Assembly (NCBI RefSeq): GCF_024296925.1
Contig: NZ_CP101125.1
Coordinates: forward strand, 3,474,501-3,538,500
Origin: Pseudomonas nunensis
Lineage (GTDB): Bacteria; Pseudomonadota; Gammaproteobacteria; Pseudomonadales; Pseudomonadaceae
DNA length: 64,000 nucleotides
Direction: 5' to 3'
Shown here: piece by piece, positions 46,364-56,205 of the stretch
Numbering within the stretch: position 1 is the stretch's first letter
Layout: each line of letters opens with the position of its first letter
Position numbers and translations under genes: made by a program
The notes under the pieces: generated by a model
What the model was told of the DNA's origin: nothing
Seen by the model: the letters and a program-made list of their open reading frames with translations, nothing else
Database searches by the model: none

Positions 46364-47538
46364 GTCAGCACGATGAAACCGGTGCGCCGCGCGCCTTCGC
46401 CACTCGGGTGATCCACGCCGGGCAGGTGCCGGACCCGTCCACCGGGGCGCTGATGCCGCCGATCTACGCCAACTCCACCTACCTGCAATCGAGCCCCGGC
46501 GTGCACAAGGGCCTCGACTACGGTCGCTCGCACAACCCGACGCGTTTCGCCCTGGAGCGTTGCGTCGCCGACCTCGAAGGCGGCACCCAGGCCTTCGCAT
46601 TCGCCTCCGGGCTGGCGGCGATTTCCACCGTGCTTGAGCTGCTCGACGCCGGCTCGCACATCGTCTCCGGCAACGACCTGTATGGCGGCACTTTCCGCCT
46701 GTTCGACAAAGTGCGCCAACGCAGCGCCGGGCATCGCTTCAGCTACGTCGACCTGACCGACCTCTCGGCTTTCGAAGCGTCGCTGCAGGACAACACGCGG
46801 ATGGTCTGGGTCGAAACCCCGAGCAACCCGCTGCTGAGCCTCACCGACCTCAGCGCCATCGCCCGCCTCTGCCGCGACCGCGGGATCATCTGCGTCGCCG
46901 ACAACACTTTCGCCAGCCCATGGATCCAGCGTCCGCTGGAACTCGGCTTCGACATCGTCGTGCACTCGACCACCAAATACCTCAACGGCCATTCCGACGT
47001 GATCGGCGGCATCGCCATCGTCGGGCAGAACCCGGAACTGGCCGAACGCCTGGGCTTCCTGCAAAACTCCGTCGGCGCCATCTCCGGCCCGTTCGACGCC
47101 TTCCTCACCCTGCGCGGCGTGAAAACCCTGGCCCTGCGCATGGAACGCCACTGCAGCAACGCACTGGAACTGGCGCAATGGCTGGAACGCCAGCCGCAAG
47201 TATCCCGCGTCTACTACCCGGGCCTGCCGTCGCACCCGCAGCACGAATTGGCACGCCGGCAAATGCGCGGGTTTGGCGGGATGATTTCGGTTGACCTGAA
47301 CACCGACCTGGCGGGCGCCAAACTCTTTCTTGAAAGCGTGAAAATATTTGCCCTGGCTGAAAGTCTGGGTGGCGTGGAGAGCTTGATCGAGCACCCGGCG
47401 ATCATGACTCACGCGAGTATTCCGGCGGAAACGCGGGCGCAGTTGGGGATTGGCGATGGCTTGGTGCGGTTGTCGGTGGGGGTTGAGGATGTGGAGGATT
47501 TGAGAGCGGATCTGGCGCAGGCGTTGGCGCGGATTTGA
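46360..47538 (+). CDS. Cystathionine gamma-lyase/synthase (Cys/Met metabolism PLP enzyme)
   Basis: The 392-residue PLP enzyme shows the Cys/Met metabolism signature with Lys206 in VHSTTKYLNGHSDVIGG, the N-terminal YGRSHNPTRFALE and GGMISVDLNTD near the C-terminus. Beside a cystathionine beta-synthase, gamma-lyase activity in cysteine formation is more likely than gamma-synthase activity in methionine formation. The ATGA overlap couples it to the first gene. The closest alternative is a MetB-type synthase; sequence alone does not decide. Confidence 0.88.
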   Translation: MSQHDETGAPRAFATRVIHAGQVPDPSTGALMPPIYANSTYLQSSPGVHKGLDYGRSHNPTRFALERCVADLEGGTQAFAFASGLAAISTVLELLDAGSHIVSGNDLYGGTFRLFDKVRQRSAGHRFSYVDLTDLSAFEASLQDNTRMVWVETPSNPLLSLTDLSAIARLCRDRGIICVADNTFASPWIQRPLELGFDIVVHSTTKYLNGHSDVIGGIAIVGQNPELAERLGFLQNSVGAISGPFDAFLTLRGVKTLALRMERHCSNALELAQWLERQPQVSRVYYPGLPSHPQHELARRQMRGFGGMISVDLNTDLAGAKLFLESVKIFALAESLGGVESLIEHPAIMTHASIPAETRAQLGIGDGLVRLSVGVEDVEDLRADLAQALARI

Positions 47539-47694
47539 ATCGAAGGCTGGACTGCGAGCATTGCCAAGTCCAGCAATCGACCTGATGAGATCAGCCGCTC
47601 GATAGAGTCGCCATTCAATCCCGAGCAATTTGTCATTTGCCAAGGCTTAAGGCAGGGTCGAAACCACTGAGATCCCTGCCAAAGGAGTTACCCC

Positions 47695-48828
47695 ATGTCA
47701 AAGCTCTATCCCAGTATCGATCCCGAGGGGCTGGTCGAGTACTCAGTGGTCTATACCGACCGTTCGCTCAACCACATGTCGCAGTCGTTTCAGGACGTGA
47801 TGAAGAACATTTCCAGGACCCTGAAACAGGTCTACAACGCCCAGGCTGTGGCGGTGGTCCCGGGCAGCGGCACATTCGGCATGGAAGCGGTGGCGCGACA
47901 GTTTGCCACCGACCAGCAATGCCTGGTGATACGCAACGGCTGGTTCAGTTATCGCTGGAGCCAGATCCTTGAGATGGGCAAGATCCCGGCGGCCACCACG
48001 GTGCTGAAAGCCCGACCGGTCGACACGGGTCACCAGGCTGCCTACGCCCCACCGCCTCTGGACGAAGTGCTGGCAGCCATTGCGGCGCAGAAGCCGCAGA
48101 TTGTCTTCGCGCCCCACGTTGAAACCTCATCAGGGATTATCCTGCCCGACGAGTACCTGCGGGCCGTCGGCGACGCCGTGCATGCGGTGGGCGGCCTGTT
48201 CGTGCTGGACTGCATCGCCTCGGGCACGCTTTGGGTTGATATGCAGAAATGCGCAGTCGACCTGCTGATCAGCGCACCGCAGAAAGGCTGGAGCGCCTCC
48301 CCTTGCTGCGCGCTGGTGATGCTCAGTTCTTTGGCCCTCGAGCGCATCGAACAGACGCAAAGCAGCAGCTTCGCCTGCGACCTGAAAAAGTGGCTGCAGA
48401 TCATGCAGGCCTACGAACAGGGCGGACATGCCTACCATGCGACCATGCCCAGCGATTCCCTCGCGCGATTTAACGAAGTGATGAAAGAGACGCAAGCCTA
48501 CGGCTTCGAAAAGGTCCGCGACGAACAACAGGCTCTGGGCGATCGGGTGCGCGCAATGTTGACCGGCAAAGGCATCAAAAGCGTGGCCGCAGCCGGCTTC
48601 CAGGCCCCTGGCGTAGTGGTGAGCTACACCGATGACGCCGACATCAAGAGCGGTAAGAAATTTGCCAACCACGGCCTACAGATCGCCGCCGGAGTGCTGT
48701 TGCAATGCGACGAGCAGGCCGATTTCCAGACCTTCCGCATCGGTCTGTTCGGACTGGAAAAGCTGCACAATATCGAGCGCACGGTCAGCACCCTGGAGCA
48801 GGCACTGGACGAGGTGATGGGTAATTAA
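47695..48828 (+). CDS. Class V aminotransferase (serine-glyoxylate/alanine-glyoxylate type)
   Basis: The 377-residue enzyme is a class V aminotransferase: VPGSGTFGMEAVARQF is the phosphate loop, FVLDCIASGTLWVDM the cofactor-ring region and LLISAPQKGWSASPCCALVM contains the PLP lysine. Its substrate pair is unknown; serine- or alanine-glyoxylate transamination is typical of the family. AAGGAG stands seven bases before the ATG. It stands alone, 156 bp after the transsulfuration operon. Confidence 0.88.
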   Translation: MSKLYPSIDPEGLVEYSVVYTDRSLNHMSQSFQDVMKNISRTLKQVYNAQAVAVVPGSGTFGMEAVARQFATDQQCLVIRNGWFSYRWSQILEMGKIPAATTVLKARPVDTGHQAAYAPPPLDEVLAAIAAQKPQIVFAPHVETSSGIILPDEYLRAVGDAVHAVGGLFVLDCIASGTLWVDMQKCAVDLLISAPQKGWSASPCCALVMLSSLALERIEQTQSSSFACDLKKWLQIMQAYEQGGHAYHATMPSDSLARFNEVMKETQAYGFEKVRDEQQALGDRVRAMLTGKGIKSVAAAGFQAPGVVVSYTDDADIKSGKKFANHGLQIAAGVLLQCDEQADFQTFRIGLFGLEKLHNIERTVSTLEQALDEVMGN

Positions 48829-49218
48829 GGCCGATTCGGGCCGACAGCAGATAGCGAACTTGTGAACTCCAGGAAGGCATTCGGCGTTGGGCACTGCCGG
48901 CCCATGGCGCTGATCTTTGGCGAGTTTGACGCTGGTCGCCGGGATGTGGTGTTAGAACCATAAGGGAAAGCCCGTGGACGTGTGTTACTGACACGGGTGC
49001 CCTTTTGCGCTAATAGAAAAGGTTTCCAACGAAGCCTTTTCATGGGACGGAGAATTGGCGGCTGAATGAGTTGGATTGACTTGAGGCTGAGGTTTGCCAA
49101 GGTCTGCAATCGGCCAAAAGCAGCCCGTCTCCAAGTGCAGATCACGGTTAGGCACATCCTCGGAATATCCTCTACTTACCAGCTTTTCCATCGTCATGCG
49201 AGCCGAAAAAAGTTCCCC
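48829..49218. other. 390-bp intergenic region with two related short repeats
   Basis: No convincing gene is seen; short frames on both strands lack ribosome sites. TTCGGGCCGACAGCAGAT at 48835 and AATCGGCCAAAAGCAG at 49108 resemble each other and a motif common between Pseudomonas genes. A weak hairpin (CCCGT with ACGGG, then CCCTTTT) occurs at 48973-49004. Confidence 0.5.
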
Positions 49219-49758
49219 TTAGGCTTCTCCGCTTTGGGCAATCCACGTAAGCACCTCGGTTGCATTGGCACCGGGGTCCTGAATGTCCTCAAATGTGTTT
49301 ACAACAAGCCCGTCATGAATGATTAGCGTTATTCGAGCGTAAAATGTTTGTCCCTCCACATCAAAGGTTTTCAGCCCTAAGCTTGATGCCAACTTGCAAT
49401 GGGGATCAGAGAGTAACGAGTAGTTGAGACTCATACGCTGTACGAGTTCTTGCTGGTACGCACTTGCCTGAGTAGAAAGTCCAAACACATTCAAGAAGCC
49501 TGAATCGACCAGTTGATCGCGACTGTCTCTGAACCCGCATGCCTGAGGGGTACAGCCTCTGGCGCCAGGAATTTCCGAAAGCCCCTCAGGTGCCGTCTCG
49601 TTGGGATTTCCGGTTCGGGGGTAGATAAAAATCACGCACCACCCTGAAAGGCTGGTCAAATCGATATCCATGCCCGTTGTACATGGCAATGAAATCGCGG
49701 GCAGACGCCGGCCGATTAAAACGTTAGTACTGTGATCGATAGGCAAGTTGATGTTCAT
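49219..49758 (-). CDS. Peroxiredoxin (PrxQ/BCP-like)
   Basis: The 179-residue thioredoxin-fold protein has the peroxidatic Cys in ARGCTPQACGFRDSRDQL, with a second Cys five residues later, the atypical 2-Cys arrangement of PrxQ/BCP. It lacks a signal peptide. It ends a run of same-strand genes 45 bp after TerC and is probably cotranscribed, so a link of peroxide defence with metal handling is suggested. No reductase partner is nearby. Confidence 0.87.
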   Translation of the reverse strand: MNINLPIDHSTNVLIGRRLPAISLPCTTGMDIDLTSLSGWCVIFIYPRTGNPNETAPEGLSEIPGARGCTPQACGFRDSRDQLVDSGFLNVFGLSTQASAYQQELVQRMSLNYSLLSDPHCKLASSLGLKTFDVEGQTFYARITLIIHDGLVVNTFEDIQDPGANATEVLTWIAQSGEA

Positions 49759-49803
49759 AAAGCTCTCGTATTGTTGATTATTAACGGCGACGTATTGCGT
49801 TTG

Positions 49804-50508
49804 TCAGAGCGGTGGACACTCTTCCTGGTCAGTTTTCGTCTTGATTCGGGCGTAGAAAGAGCCCACGCAAACAACGAAAACGGCGCCAATGCTTGAAGCA
49901 ACGTAGTACAGGGTTTTATCCGCGTTCATGCTTGGTTGCACCAAGGTGTCCAAACTTGCCATGCCGCCAGCTATCCACCCGAGCAACCCGGCGCCAAATA
50001 GGACCACCTGCGGAAATCGCTCTATCAGATCGAGAACAAACCCGCTGCCCCAGACGATGATGGGGATGCTGATCAATACTCCAAGTGAGACGATAAACAT
50101 ATCCCCTCCCGCGGCGCCCGCTATAGCCAAGACGTTGTCCAAAGACATGACAGCGTCGGCAATGACAATCGTTTTTATCGCATTCAGAAGTAAGACAGTC
50201 CCCTTGATAGAATCGTAGTGATCCTCCTCTGCCTTCATCATTTTGATCCCTATCCATAAAAGCAAGATCGCCCCGACGATTCTCAAGCCCGGAAGTGCCA
50301 ACAACTGCATGGCAAAGAAGAGCATGACGATGCGCAGCACAATGGCCCCCGCCACGCCAGAGATGACGGCTTTGCTTCTTAGATGCCTGGGGAGATTTCG
50401 ACAAGCCATGGCGATAACCACGGCATTGTCAGCCCCCAACATAATGTCAATGGCTATGATTTGCCCGATCGCCAGCCAAGGACCTGGCAAGTTCAAGAAC
50501 TCAATCAA
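49804..50508 (-). CDS. TerC-family membrane protein (metal exporter-like)
   Basis: Translation starts at a TTG at 50508 with GGAG seven bases upstream. The 234-residue protein has seven membrane helices and the two TerC motifs, IDIMLGADNAVVIAMACRNL and IADAVMSLDNVLAIAGAAGG, whose acidic residues bind Mn or Ca. TerC/Alx-type proteins export manganese or calcium or help metallate exported proteins. It lies between the CitMHS transporter and the peroxiredoxin. Confidence 0.87.
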   Translation of the reverse strand: MIEFLNLPGPWLAIGQIIAIDIMLGADNAVVIAMACRNLPRHLRSKAVISGVAGAIVLRIVMLFFAMQLLALPGLRIVGAILLLWIGIKMMKAEEDHYDSIKGTVLLLNAIKTIVIADAVMSLDNVLAIAGAAGGDMFIVSLGVLISIPIIVWGSGFVLDLIERFPQVVLFGAGLLGWIAGGMASLDTLVQPSMNADKTLYYVASSIGAVFVVCVGSFYARIKTKTDQEECPPL

Positions 50509-50593
50509 CTGGAAACTCCTGGCTGCGGCGCAGCGAGCATGATTTTTAAACCCAAGTACTTCTAGCAGATCGCTTTGGGCGTCGGATTGACTT

Positions 50594-51910
50594 CTAACTC
50601 AAGTGGTAAAGCGGAAAGGCGCCGAATAGAAGTCCGCCAGCCAACAGGCTCAAACTGGAAAGAATTGCCCACTTCAGTGCAAAGCGCTGGTGGTCACCCA
50701 AATCGACTTTCGCCAAGGAAATCAGTAGATAGAGAGCAGGAACCAACGGGCTCAACAGGTGCACGGGTTGACCCACTATGGAGGCACGAGCAATCTCCAA
50801 AGGCGTGATGCCATATTGAGCGGCTGTGTGGGCGATCACAGGCAGGATGCCGAAGTAAAAGGCATCATTGGACATGAAGAACGTCAAAGGCATGCTGATC
50901 AGCGCGGTGAACACCGCAAGAAAAGGACCAAAGCTGTCAGGGATGATGCTAAGCAAGCTTTTAGCCATGGCATCGACCATGCCTGTACCCGATAGAATCC
51001 CCGTAAATATGCCCGCCGCGAATATAAGCGCAGTCACCGCCAATACATTTGAGGCGTGGGCAGCAATCCGTTCCCTCTGTTGTTCAATCCTTGGGTAGTT
51101 GATCACTATCGCGATAGCAAACCCCACCATAAACAATATCTGGATAGGCATTGCACCGACGACGAGGCAGGCAATCAATACGAGCGTAACGATCAAATTG
51201 GGCCAGAACATTTTGGGACGTCGAAGTTTTTCACACTCTTCTGCCGAACCATGCCCCAAGGCCAACGAGCCGTTATGAAAATCCTCCAGATGGATAACGC
51301 CAAGCCGAGCACGCTCGCGGCGGCCGAGAACTATAGCGGTGAACACCAGGGTCGCCGCGGCAATCAGCAGGGCAGGAATCATCGGGAGAAATATCTCCAG
51401 CGCGTCCACGTGCAGCGCGGCGGCAGCACGTGCTGTAGGGCCTCCCCATGGTGAGATATTCATGATTCCGGTAGCGATGCTAAGTATGCAAGTCAGGCCG
51501 AGAACATTCATGCCAAGGCGCTGGTAAAGTGGCAAAAATGCTGCGCAGGCGATCATGTACGTCGTGGAGCTGTCGCCATCCAGAGACACGAGCATGGTGA
51601 GTATTGCGGTACCCACTAGCACTTTCAGCGGATCACCTTTCACCAACTTTAGAATATTGCGTACCAGCGAATCGAAAAGCCCGGCGTCGATCATGATGCC
51701 GAAATAAAGGATTGAGAACGTCAACATGACACCTGTAGGGGCCAATGTCTTTACCCCATCCAGCATCATTGATCCCAGTCCTGCGTAGTGACCTCCCAGA
51801 ACGGCAAAAACGATAGGAACGATGATCAAGGCAATTAGCGCCGACAGGCGCTTCGTCATGATCAGGTACATGAAGCAGATAACCATTGAAAAGCCGAGGA
51901 TTGCCAACAT
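50594..51910 (-). CDS. CitMHS-family citrate-metal/tricarboxylate transporter
   Basis: The ATG at 51910 (MLAILGFSMVICFMYLIMTK) is preferred over a GTG at 51958. The 438-residue protein has about twelve helices and CitMHS features: LVSLDGDSSTTYMIACAAFL, NISPWGGPTARAAAAL and FMSNDAFYFGILPVIAH. Characterised members import citrate complexed to Mg or Ca with protons. In this minus-strand cluster it is the uptake step, which argues for a tricarboxylate-like substrate. Confidence 0.9.
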   Translation of the reverse strand: MLAILGFSMVICFMYLIMTKRLSALIALIIVPIVFAVLGGHYAGLGSMMLDGVKTLAPTGVMLTFSILYFGIMIDAGLFDSLVRNILKLVKGDPLKVLVGTAILTMLVSLDGDSSTTYMIACAAFLPLYQRLGMNVLGLTCILSIATGIMNISPWGGPTARAAAALHVDALEIFLPMIPALLIAAATLVFTAIVLGRRERARLGVIHLEDFHNGSLALGHGSAEECEKLRRPKMFWPNLIVTLVLIACLVVGAMPIQILFMVGFAIAIVINYPRIEQQRERIAAHASNVLAVTALIFAAGIFTGILSGTGMVDAMAKSLLSIIPDSFGPFLAVFTALISMPLTFFMSNDAFYFGILPVIAHTAAQYGITPLEIARASIVGQPVHLLSPLVPALYLLISLAKVDLGDHQRFALKWAILSSLSLLAGGLLFGAFPLYHLS

Positions 51911-52113
51911 GGCCGGACTCTCTTTTTTTATTAGGCGCACAGAGTCCCCAGCGGCCACATCTGGCCGTTCTGAAGACGGTTTCTGGTGGGAAGCGGGTCA
52001 GGCTATGGCGGAGGTGCCGCGCTGGATGGCAAGACGTGGATCATGGGAAAACCTCGCATGTTGTTATGTTTGTTTTATGCAGTTCAATGTCATCAAGTGA
52101 GCAGGCTGCTTGT

Positions 52114-53562
52114 TCAAATGCTCAAGCAAATGTATTTGATCTCCAGGTACTCCTCGATCCCGTACTTGGAGCCCTCACGACCCAGCCCGGAGGCTTTTAC
52201 TCCACCGAAGGGTGCGACCTCGTTTGAGATAAGCCCGGTGTTAATGCCGACCATGCCGTACTCCAGCGCTTCGGCAACGCGAAACACACGGGACAGGTCG
52301 TGGGCATAGAAGTAGGAAGCCAGGCCAAATTCAGTATCATTCGCCAAGTCGACGACCTCCGCTTCATCCATAAAGCGAAACAGCGGCGCAAGTGGGCCAA
52401 AAGTCTCTTCCCTGGCGACCTTTGCGCTATTAGGGACATCCACCAAAATGGTCGGTAAAAAATAGCCGCCACCCTTGGAATGGGCCTCTCCACCCGCAAC
52501 GATCCGGGCGCCTTTGCTCACAGCGTCATCAATGTGCTCTTTGATCTTCGCGACGGCCTTGGCATCAATCAAAGGGCCAACGCTTACGCCTTCGTCCAGA
52601 CCGTTGCCGACCCTCAGTTTCGCGACGGCAACCCTTAGTTTTTCGCAGAACGCATCGTAAACGCCGTCCTGCACATACAGTCGGTTAACGCAGACACATG
52701 TCTGCCCCGCATTGCGATACTTCGAAGCAATGGCGCCTTCCACGGCTTTGTCCAAATCAGCGTCATCAAAGACGATGAAGGGCGCATTCCCCCCCAACTC
52801 AAGGGACAACTTCTTCAACGTCGGTGCGCTCTGCGCCATCAACCTGGAGCCAATTTCAGTAGAGCCAGTAAAGGAAATTTTGCGCACGATGGGGTTTTCA
52901 GTCAGCTCGGCACCAATCTCAGTGGCCGAACCCGTGACAACGTTGAGCACACCTTTGGGGATGCCAGCGCGCTCCGCCAATTCGGCCAGGGCCAGTGCCG
53001 TGAACGGTGTCTGACTGGCAGGCTTGACCACCATCGTACATCCGGCCGCCAGCGCCGGCCCCGCTTTGCGGGTGATCATCGCCGCTGGAAAATTCCACGG
53101 GGTAATCGCGGCGGTGACACCGATCGGCTGCTTGATGACAAGGAGGCGTTTGTCGGCCTGATGTCCTGGAATCGTATCGCCATAGACCCGCTTGGCCTCT
53201 TCGGCAAACCACTCTAGAAACGAAGCGGCATAGATAATCTCGCCCTTGGCCTCCAGTAGCGGTTTTCCCTGCTCAAGGGTCATGAGCCGGGCCAAGTCAT
53301 CCTGGTTCTCAAGCACCAGCTCGTACCAGCGACGCAACTTGATTGAGCGCTCTTTTGCGGTCAGCGAACGCCAACCTTGCAATGCGCGTTGGGCTGCATC
53401 AATGGCGCGTTGAGTCTCGATACGCCCCAACCCGGGAACCGTACCAAGCGTCTTTCCATTGGCTGGATTGTCCACGGCAAACGTGGCGCCGTTGTCGGCA
53501 TTGATCCAGATGCCGTCCACATAGGCTTGTTGTCGAAACAGGGAAGCATCTTTGAGCTGCAT
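52114..53562 (-). CDS. gabD: NAD(P)-dependent succinate-semialdehyde dehydrogenase-like enzyme
   Basis: I use 53562 (MQLKDASLFRQQAYVDGIWI), the canonical GabD N-terminus; the frame also starts at 53625, where ATGA overlaps the upstream stop. The 482-residue aldehyde dehydrogenase contains SLELGGNAPFIVFDDAD (catalytic Glu) and NAGQTCVCVNRLYVQ (catalytic Cys), and its ending is the GabD-type SGLGREGSKYGIEEYLEIKY. It oxidises a semialdehyde; here the substrate is probably made by the ThDP enzyme encoded immediately upstream. No gabT is present. Confidence 0.88.
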   Translation of the reverse strand: MQLKDASLFRQQAYVDGIWINADNGATFAVDNPANGKTLGTVPGLGRIETQRAIDAAQRALQGWRSLTAKERSIKLRRWYELVLENQDDLARLMTLEQGKPLLEAKGEIIYAASFLEWFAEEAKRVYGDTIPGHQADKRLLVIKQPIGVTAAITPWNFPAAMITRKAGPALAAGCTMVVKPASQTPFTALALAELAERAGIPKGVLNVVTGSATEIGAELTENPIVRKISFTGSTEIGSRLMAQSAPTLKKLSLELGGNAPFIVFDDADLDKAVEGAIASKYRNAGQTCVCVNRLYVQDGVYDAFCEKLRVAVAKLRVGNGLDEGVSVGPLIDAKAVAKIKEHIDDAVSKGARIVAGGEAHSKGGGYFLPTILVDVPNSAKVAREETFGPLAPLFRFMDEAEVVDLANDTEFGLASYFYAHDLSRVFRVAEALEYGMVGINTGLISNEVAPFGGVKASGLGREGSKYGIEEYLEIKYICLSI

Positions 53563-53621
53563 GACGTTCTCTTCTTGTTGGAGGGCCGGGGTCCCTGAGG
53601 TTTGCGTGACGAGGAGCGATT

Positions 53622-55262
53622 TCATACCGCAGCACTCAACGCCTTGATCTCCTGATGCAGGATGCGGTCGTTCTCCGAATAGTCGACCGGGCAGTCGATC
53701 ACATGCACACCGGGGGTCTCCAGGCAGTGCTGTACCAACGGCGCGAAAGCGGCTGCGCTGTTAACCCGGTGGCCAAAGGCACCGTAGCTTTGGGCGTAAA
53801 GCACGAAGTCCGGGTTTCCGTAGTCCAGACCAAAATCCTCAAACCCCATCTGTGCCTGCTTCCAGCGAATCATTCCGTAAGCGTCGTCGCGCAGGATGAT
53901 GACCACCAGATTCATCTTCAAACGCACGGCGGTTTCAAGCTCCTGGCTGTTCATCATGAATCCACCATCGCCACACACCGCCACAATCGGAATCTGGGGA
54001 TAGACGAGGCGTGCCGCCATCGCCGAAGGCAGACCGGCTCCCATGGTTGCCAATGCGTTATCCAGCAATACGGTGTTCGGCATGTAGGCCTTGTAGTTGC
54101 GGGCAAACCAGATTTTGTAGATACCATTGTCCAAGGCAACGATGCCGTTGGCCGGCATGACCTGGCGCAGGTCCGCGACCAGTCGTTGCGGGTAAACCGG
54201 AAAACGATCGTCGGTAGCGCCTTCGGCTACGTGAGCTTCGTTGGCTTCACGAATCGCCAGCAAACGTTTGAAATCCCAGGTTGGCTGCGCAACTAGTGCA
54301 TCGTTGATCTCCCAGATCGCATTGGCGATATCACCCACCACCTCGATCTGAGGGAAATACACAGGATCAACCTCGGCGGAACGGAAACTGACATGGATTA
54401 CTTCGGAGCCACCACGAACCATAAAAAAAGGCGGCTTTTCAATCACGTCATGGCCGATGTTGACGATTAGATCAGCCGCCTCCAGCGCACGGTGAACGAA
54501 GTCATTGGCCGACAACGCCGCATTGCCCAAAAAACGCGGATGGCGTTCGTCGACGACGCCCTTGCCCAACTGCGTCGTTACGAACGGAATGCCGGTTTTC
54601 TCTATCAGTTGAAGTAGCACCCGGGCAGTCGACTTGCGGTTAGCCCCGGCACCGATGACCAACACCGGACTGCGTGCGGCTTGCAACTTGGCAACCGCGG
54701 CACGGATGGATTTTGCTTCGGCCACTGGGCGACGGCTGAGGCTTGGCGCAATGGGCGTGCTGTCGGTGTCTTCGGCGGCGATATCTTCAGGCAGCTCCAG
54801 GTGCACCGATCCTGGTTTTTCTTCTTCGGCCAGCCGGATTGCTTCACGGATACGCGACGGAATGTTATCGGCGGAAGCCAGTTGATGGGTGTACTTGGTC
54901 AGGGGCGCCATCATCCCGCAGACATCGAGAATCTGGAAACGGCCCTGCTTTGATTTTTTGATAGGCTTCTGACCTGTGATCATCAGCATCGGCATGCCTC
55001 CCAGATAGGCATAGGCTCCGGCGGTGACCAGGTTGGTCGCACCCGGGCCAAGCGTCGAGAGGCAGACACCGGTCTTGCCTGTGAGACGACCGTAAGTGGC
55101 GGCCATGAAGCCAGCGGGCTGCTCGTGGCGCGTCAGAATCAGCTTGATCGGCGAACGGGACAGCGAGTCCAGTAGGTCGAGGTTTTCTTCGCCGGGGATG
55201 CCGAATACATATTCAACACCCTCGTTTTCCAGACAGCGCACAACCAGCTCAGCAGCTTTCAT
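53622..55262 (-). CDS. ThDP-dependent acetolactate synthase-like enzyme
   Basis: The 546-residue protein has three ThDP-enzyme domains: catalytic Glu47 in RHEQPAGFMAATYGRLTG, LGPGATNLVTAGAYAYLGG, and CGDGGFMMNSQELETAVRLK, the cofactor GDG segment (with DDAYG in place of NN at its end). It is an acetolactate-synthase or 2-oxoacid decarboxylase type. Beside a semialdehyde dehydrogenase it could decarboxylate a 2-oxo acid to a semialdehyde; true branched-chain synthesis is unlikely in this setting. No small regulatory subunit lies nearby. Confidence 0.87.
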   Translation of the reverse strand: MKAAELVVRCLENEGVEYVFGIPGEENLDLLDSLSRSPIKLILTRHEQPAGFMAATYGRLTGKTGVCLSTLGPGATNLVTAGAYAYLGGMPMLMITGQKPIKKSKQGRFQILDVCGMMAPLTKYTHQLASADNIPSRIREAIRLAEEEKPGSVHLELPEDIAAEDTDSTPIAPSLSRRPVAEAKSIRAAVAKLQAARSPVLVIGAGANRKSTARVLLQLIEKTGIPFVTTQLGKGVVDERHPRFLGNAALSANDFVHRALEAADLIVNIGHDVIEKPPFFMVRGGSEVIHVSFRSAEVDPVYFPQIEVVGDIANAIWEINDALVAQPTWDFKRLLAIREANEAHVAEGATDDRFPVYPQRLVADLRQVMPANGIVALDNGIYKIWFARNYKAYMPNTVLLDNALATMGAGLPSAMAARLVYPQIPIVAVCGDGGFMMNSQELETAVRLKMNLVVIILRDDAYGMIRWKQAQMGFEDFGLDYGNPDFVLYAQSYGAFGHRVNSAAAFAPLVQHCLETPGVHVIDCPVDYSENDRILHQEIKALSAAV

Positions 55263-55406
55263 TTTTTTACGCTCTTCGATAATTCAGTGAACAACCACGT
55301 TCTAATGGCGTGCATCAATCGGCGGAGCTTATCCAGCCAGGTAACGGCCTGGGCAGGTTTCGCCGTCAATGCATTGGCTTGCGCTATGACTGATGCGTCC
55401 TGAGTT

Positions 55407-56192
55407 TCACAGGGAGAACGTCAGCTCTTTATTGAAGTAACTCACCGACAGGACATGACCGGGCCCTTTGATATCGAAGGGCTCGCACATAGCCCCAGTC
55501 GACACTAGGTGACCGGCACGCAGCGTCACGCCCCGCTCGGCGGCATGCTGGTAGAGGGCAGCCAGCGAACTCAGAGGATCTGTAGCCGTGTCACCAAACA
55601 GACCTTTTGCCCTGGGTACGCCGTCCAGATTGACGACGGCCGTTTCCGCCAGCTCGCGCATGGCGTGCAGGTCTATGCCTTCACAAATCGACTTGCCCAC
55701 AACCAGCGCTTCAAAACCGACGTTATCCGCAGCAAAGCTTGGCCATCCGACTGTTTTGCGGTCGGTGAAGCGCGAGCGCACCACCTCAAAGGTCACGCAA
55801 GTGGAGCGGATGTCCTCAGGGTTGACCGTTCTGCCCATCACAGGAGGCAGGTCCCGATCCAGGACAAAAGCAATTTCGCACTCGATCGTCACCGGCGTAT
55901 CGGCAGGCAGTTGCAGGTGAATGCCAGTCCCATGCAGGCGCGCTCTTTCGAGCTGTCCTACCAGAGGCCGTGACAATTTCGCGGCGCGCATCGCAGCGGG
56001 GCTGCCCACGCCAAGCTTCCAGCCCGCCTGAGTACCGCCGGCCAATTTGAATAGCTCGTCCTGTGCGTCATAACCCTGTTTGAGCGTTTCCGGTTTGACT
56101 TCAGCAGGCAGCAGGTTTAACAGCTCGCCACTGCGCCACGCCTTCAACAAAACCGCTGCGGTCGCATTTGGATCAAAAAGAGAAGTTGGCAT
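55407..56192 (-). CDS. 2-oxopent-4-enoate hydratase-family protein
   Basis: From 56192, with AGGAG six bases ahead, the 261-residue protein belongs to the fumarylacetoacetase/2-keto-4-pentenoate hydratase superfamily: GTQAGWKLGVGSPAAM, ECEIAFVLDRDLP (metal-ligand Glu pair), SFAADNVGFEALVVG and RAGHLVSTGAMCEPFDI are recognisable. Family members add water to 2-oxo-enoates or decarboxylate oxaloacetate-like acids. The gene lies between the isocitrate-type dehydrogenase and the ThDP enzyme. It starts 13 bp after the former. Confidence 0.88.
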   Translation of the reverse strand: MPTSLFDPNATAAVLLKAWRSGELLNLLPAEVKPETLKQGYDAQDELFKLAGGTQAGWKLGVGSPAAMRAAKLSRPLVGQLERARLHGTGIHLQLPADTPVTIECEIAFVLDRDLPPVMGRTVNPEDIRSTCVTFEVVRSRFTDRKTVGWPSFAADNVGFEALVVGKSICEGIDLHAMRELAETAVVNLDGVPRAKGLFGDTATDPLSSLAALYQHAAERGVTLRAGHLVSTGAMCEPFDIKGPGHVLSVSYFNKELTFSL

Positions 56193-56205
56193 GTTGATCT
56201 CCTGA

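Noticed and set aside
48973..49004. Terminator in the 48.8-49.2 kb gap
   Set aside because: The stem is only five base pairs and the T-run short, so I do not list it as a terminator.
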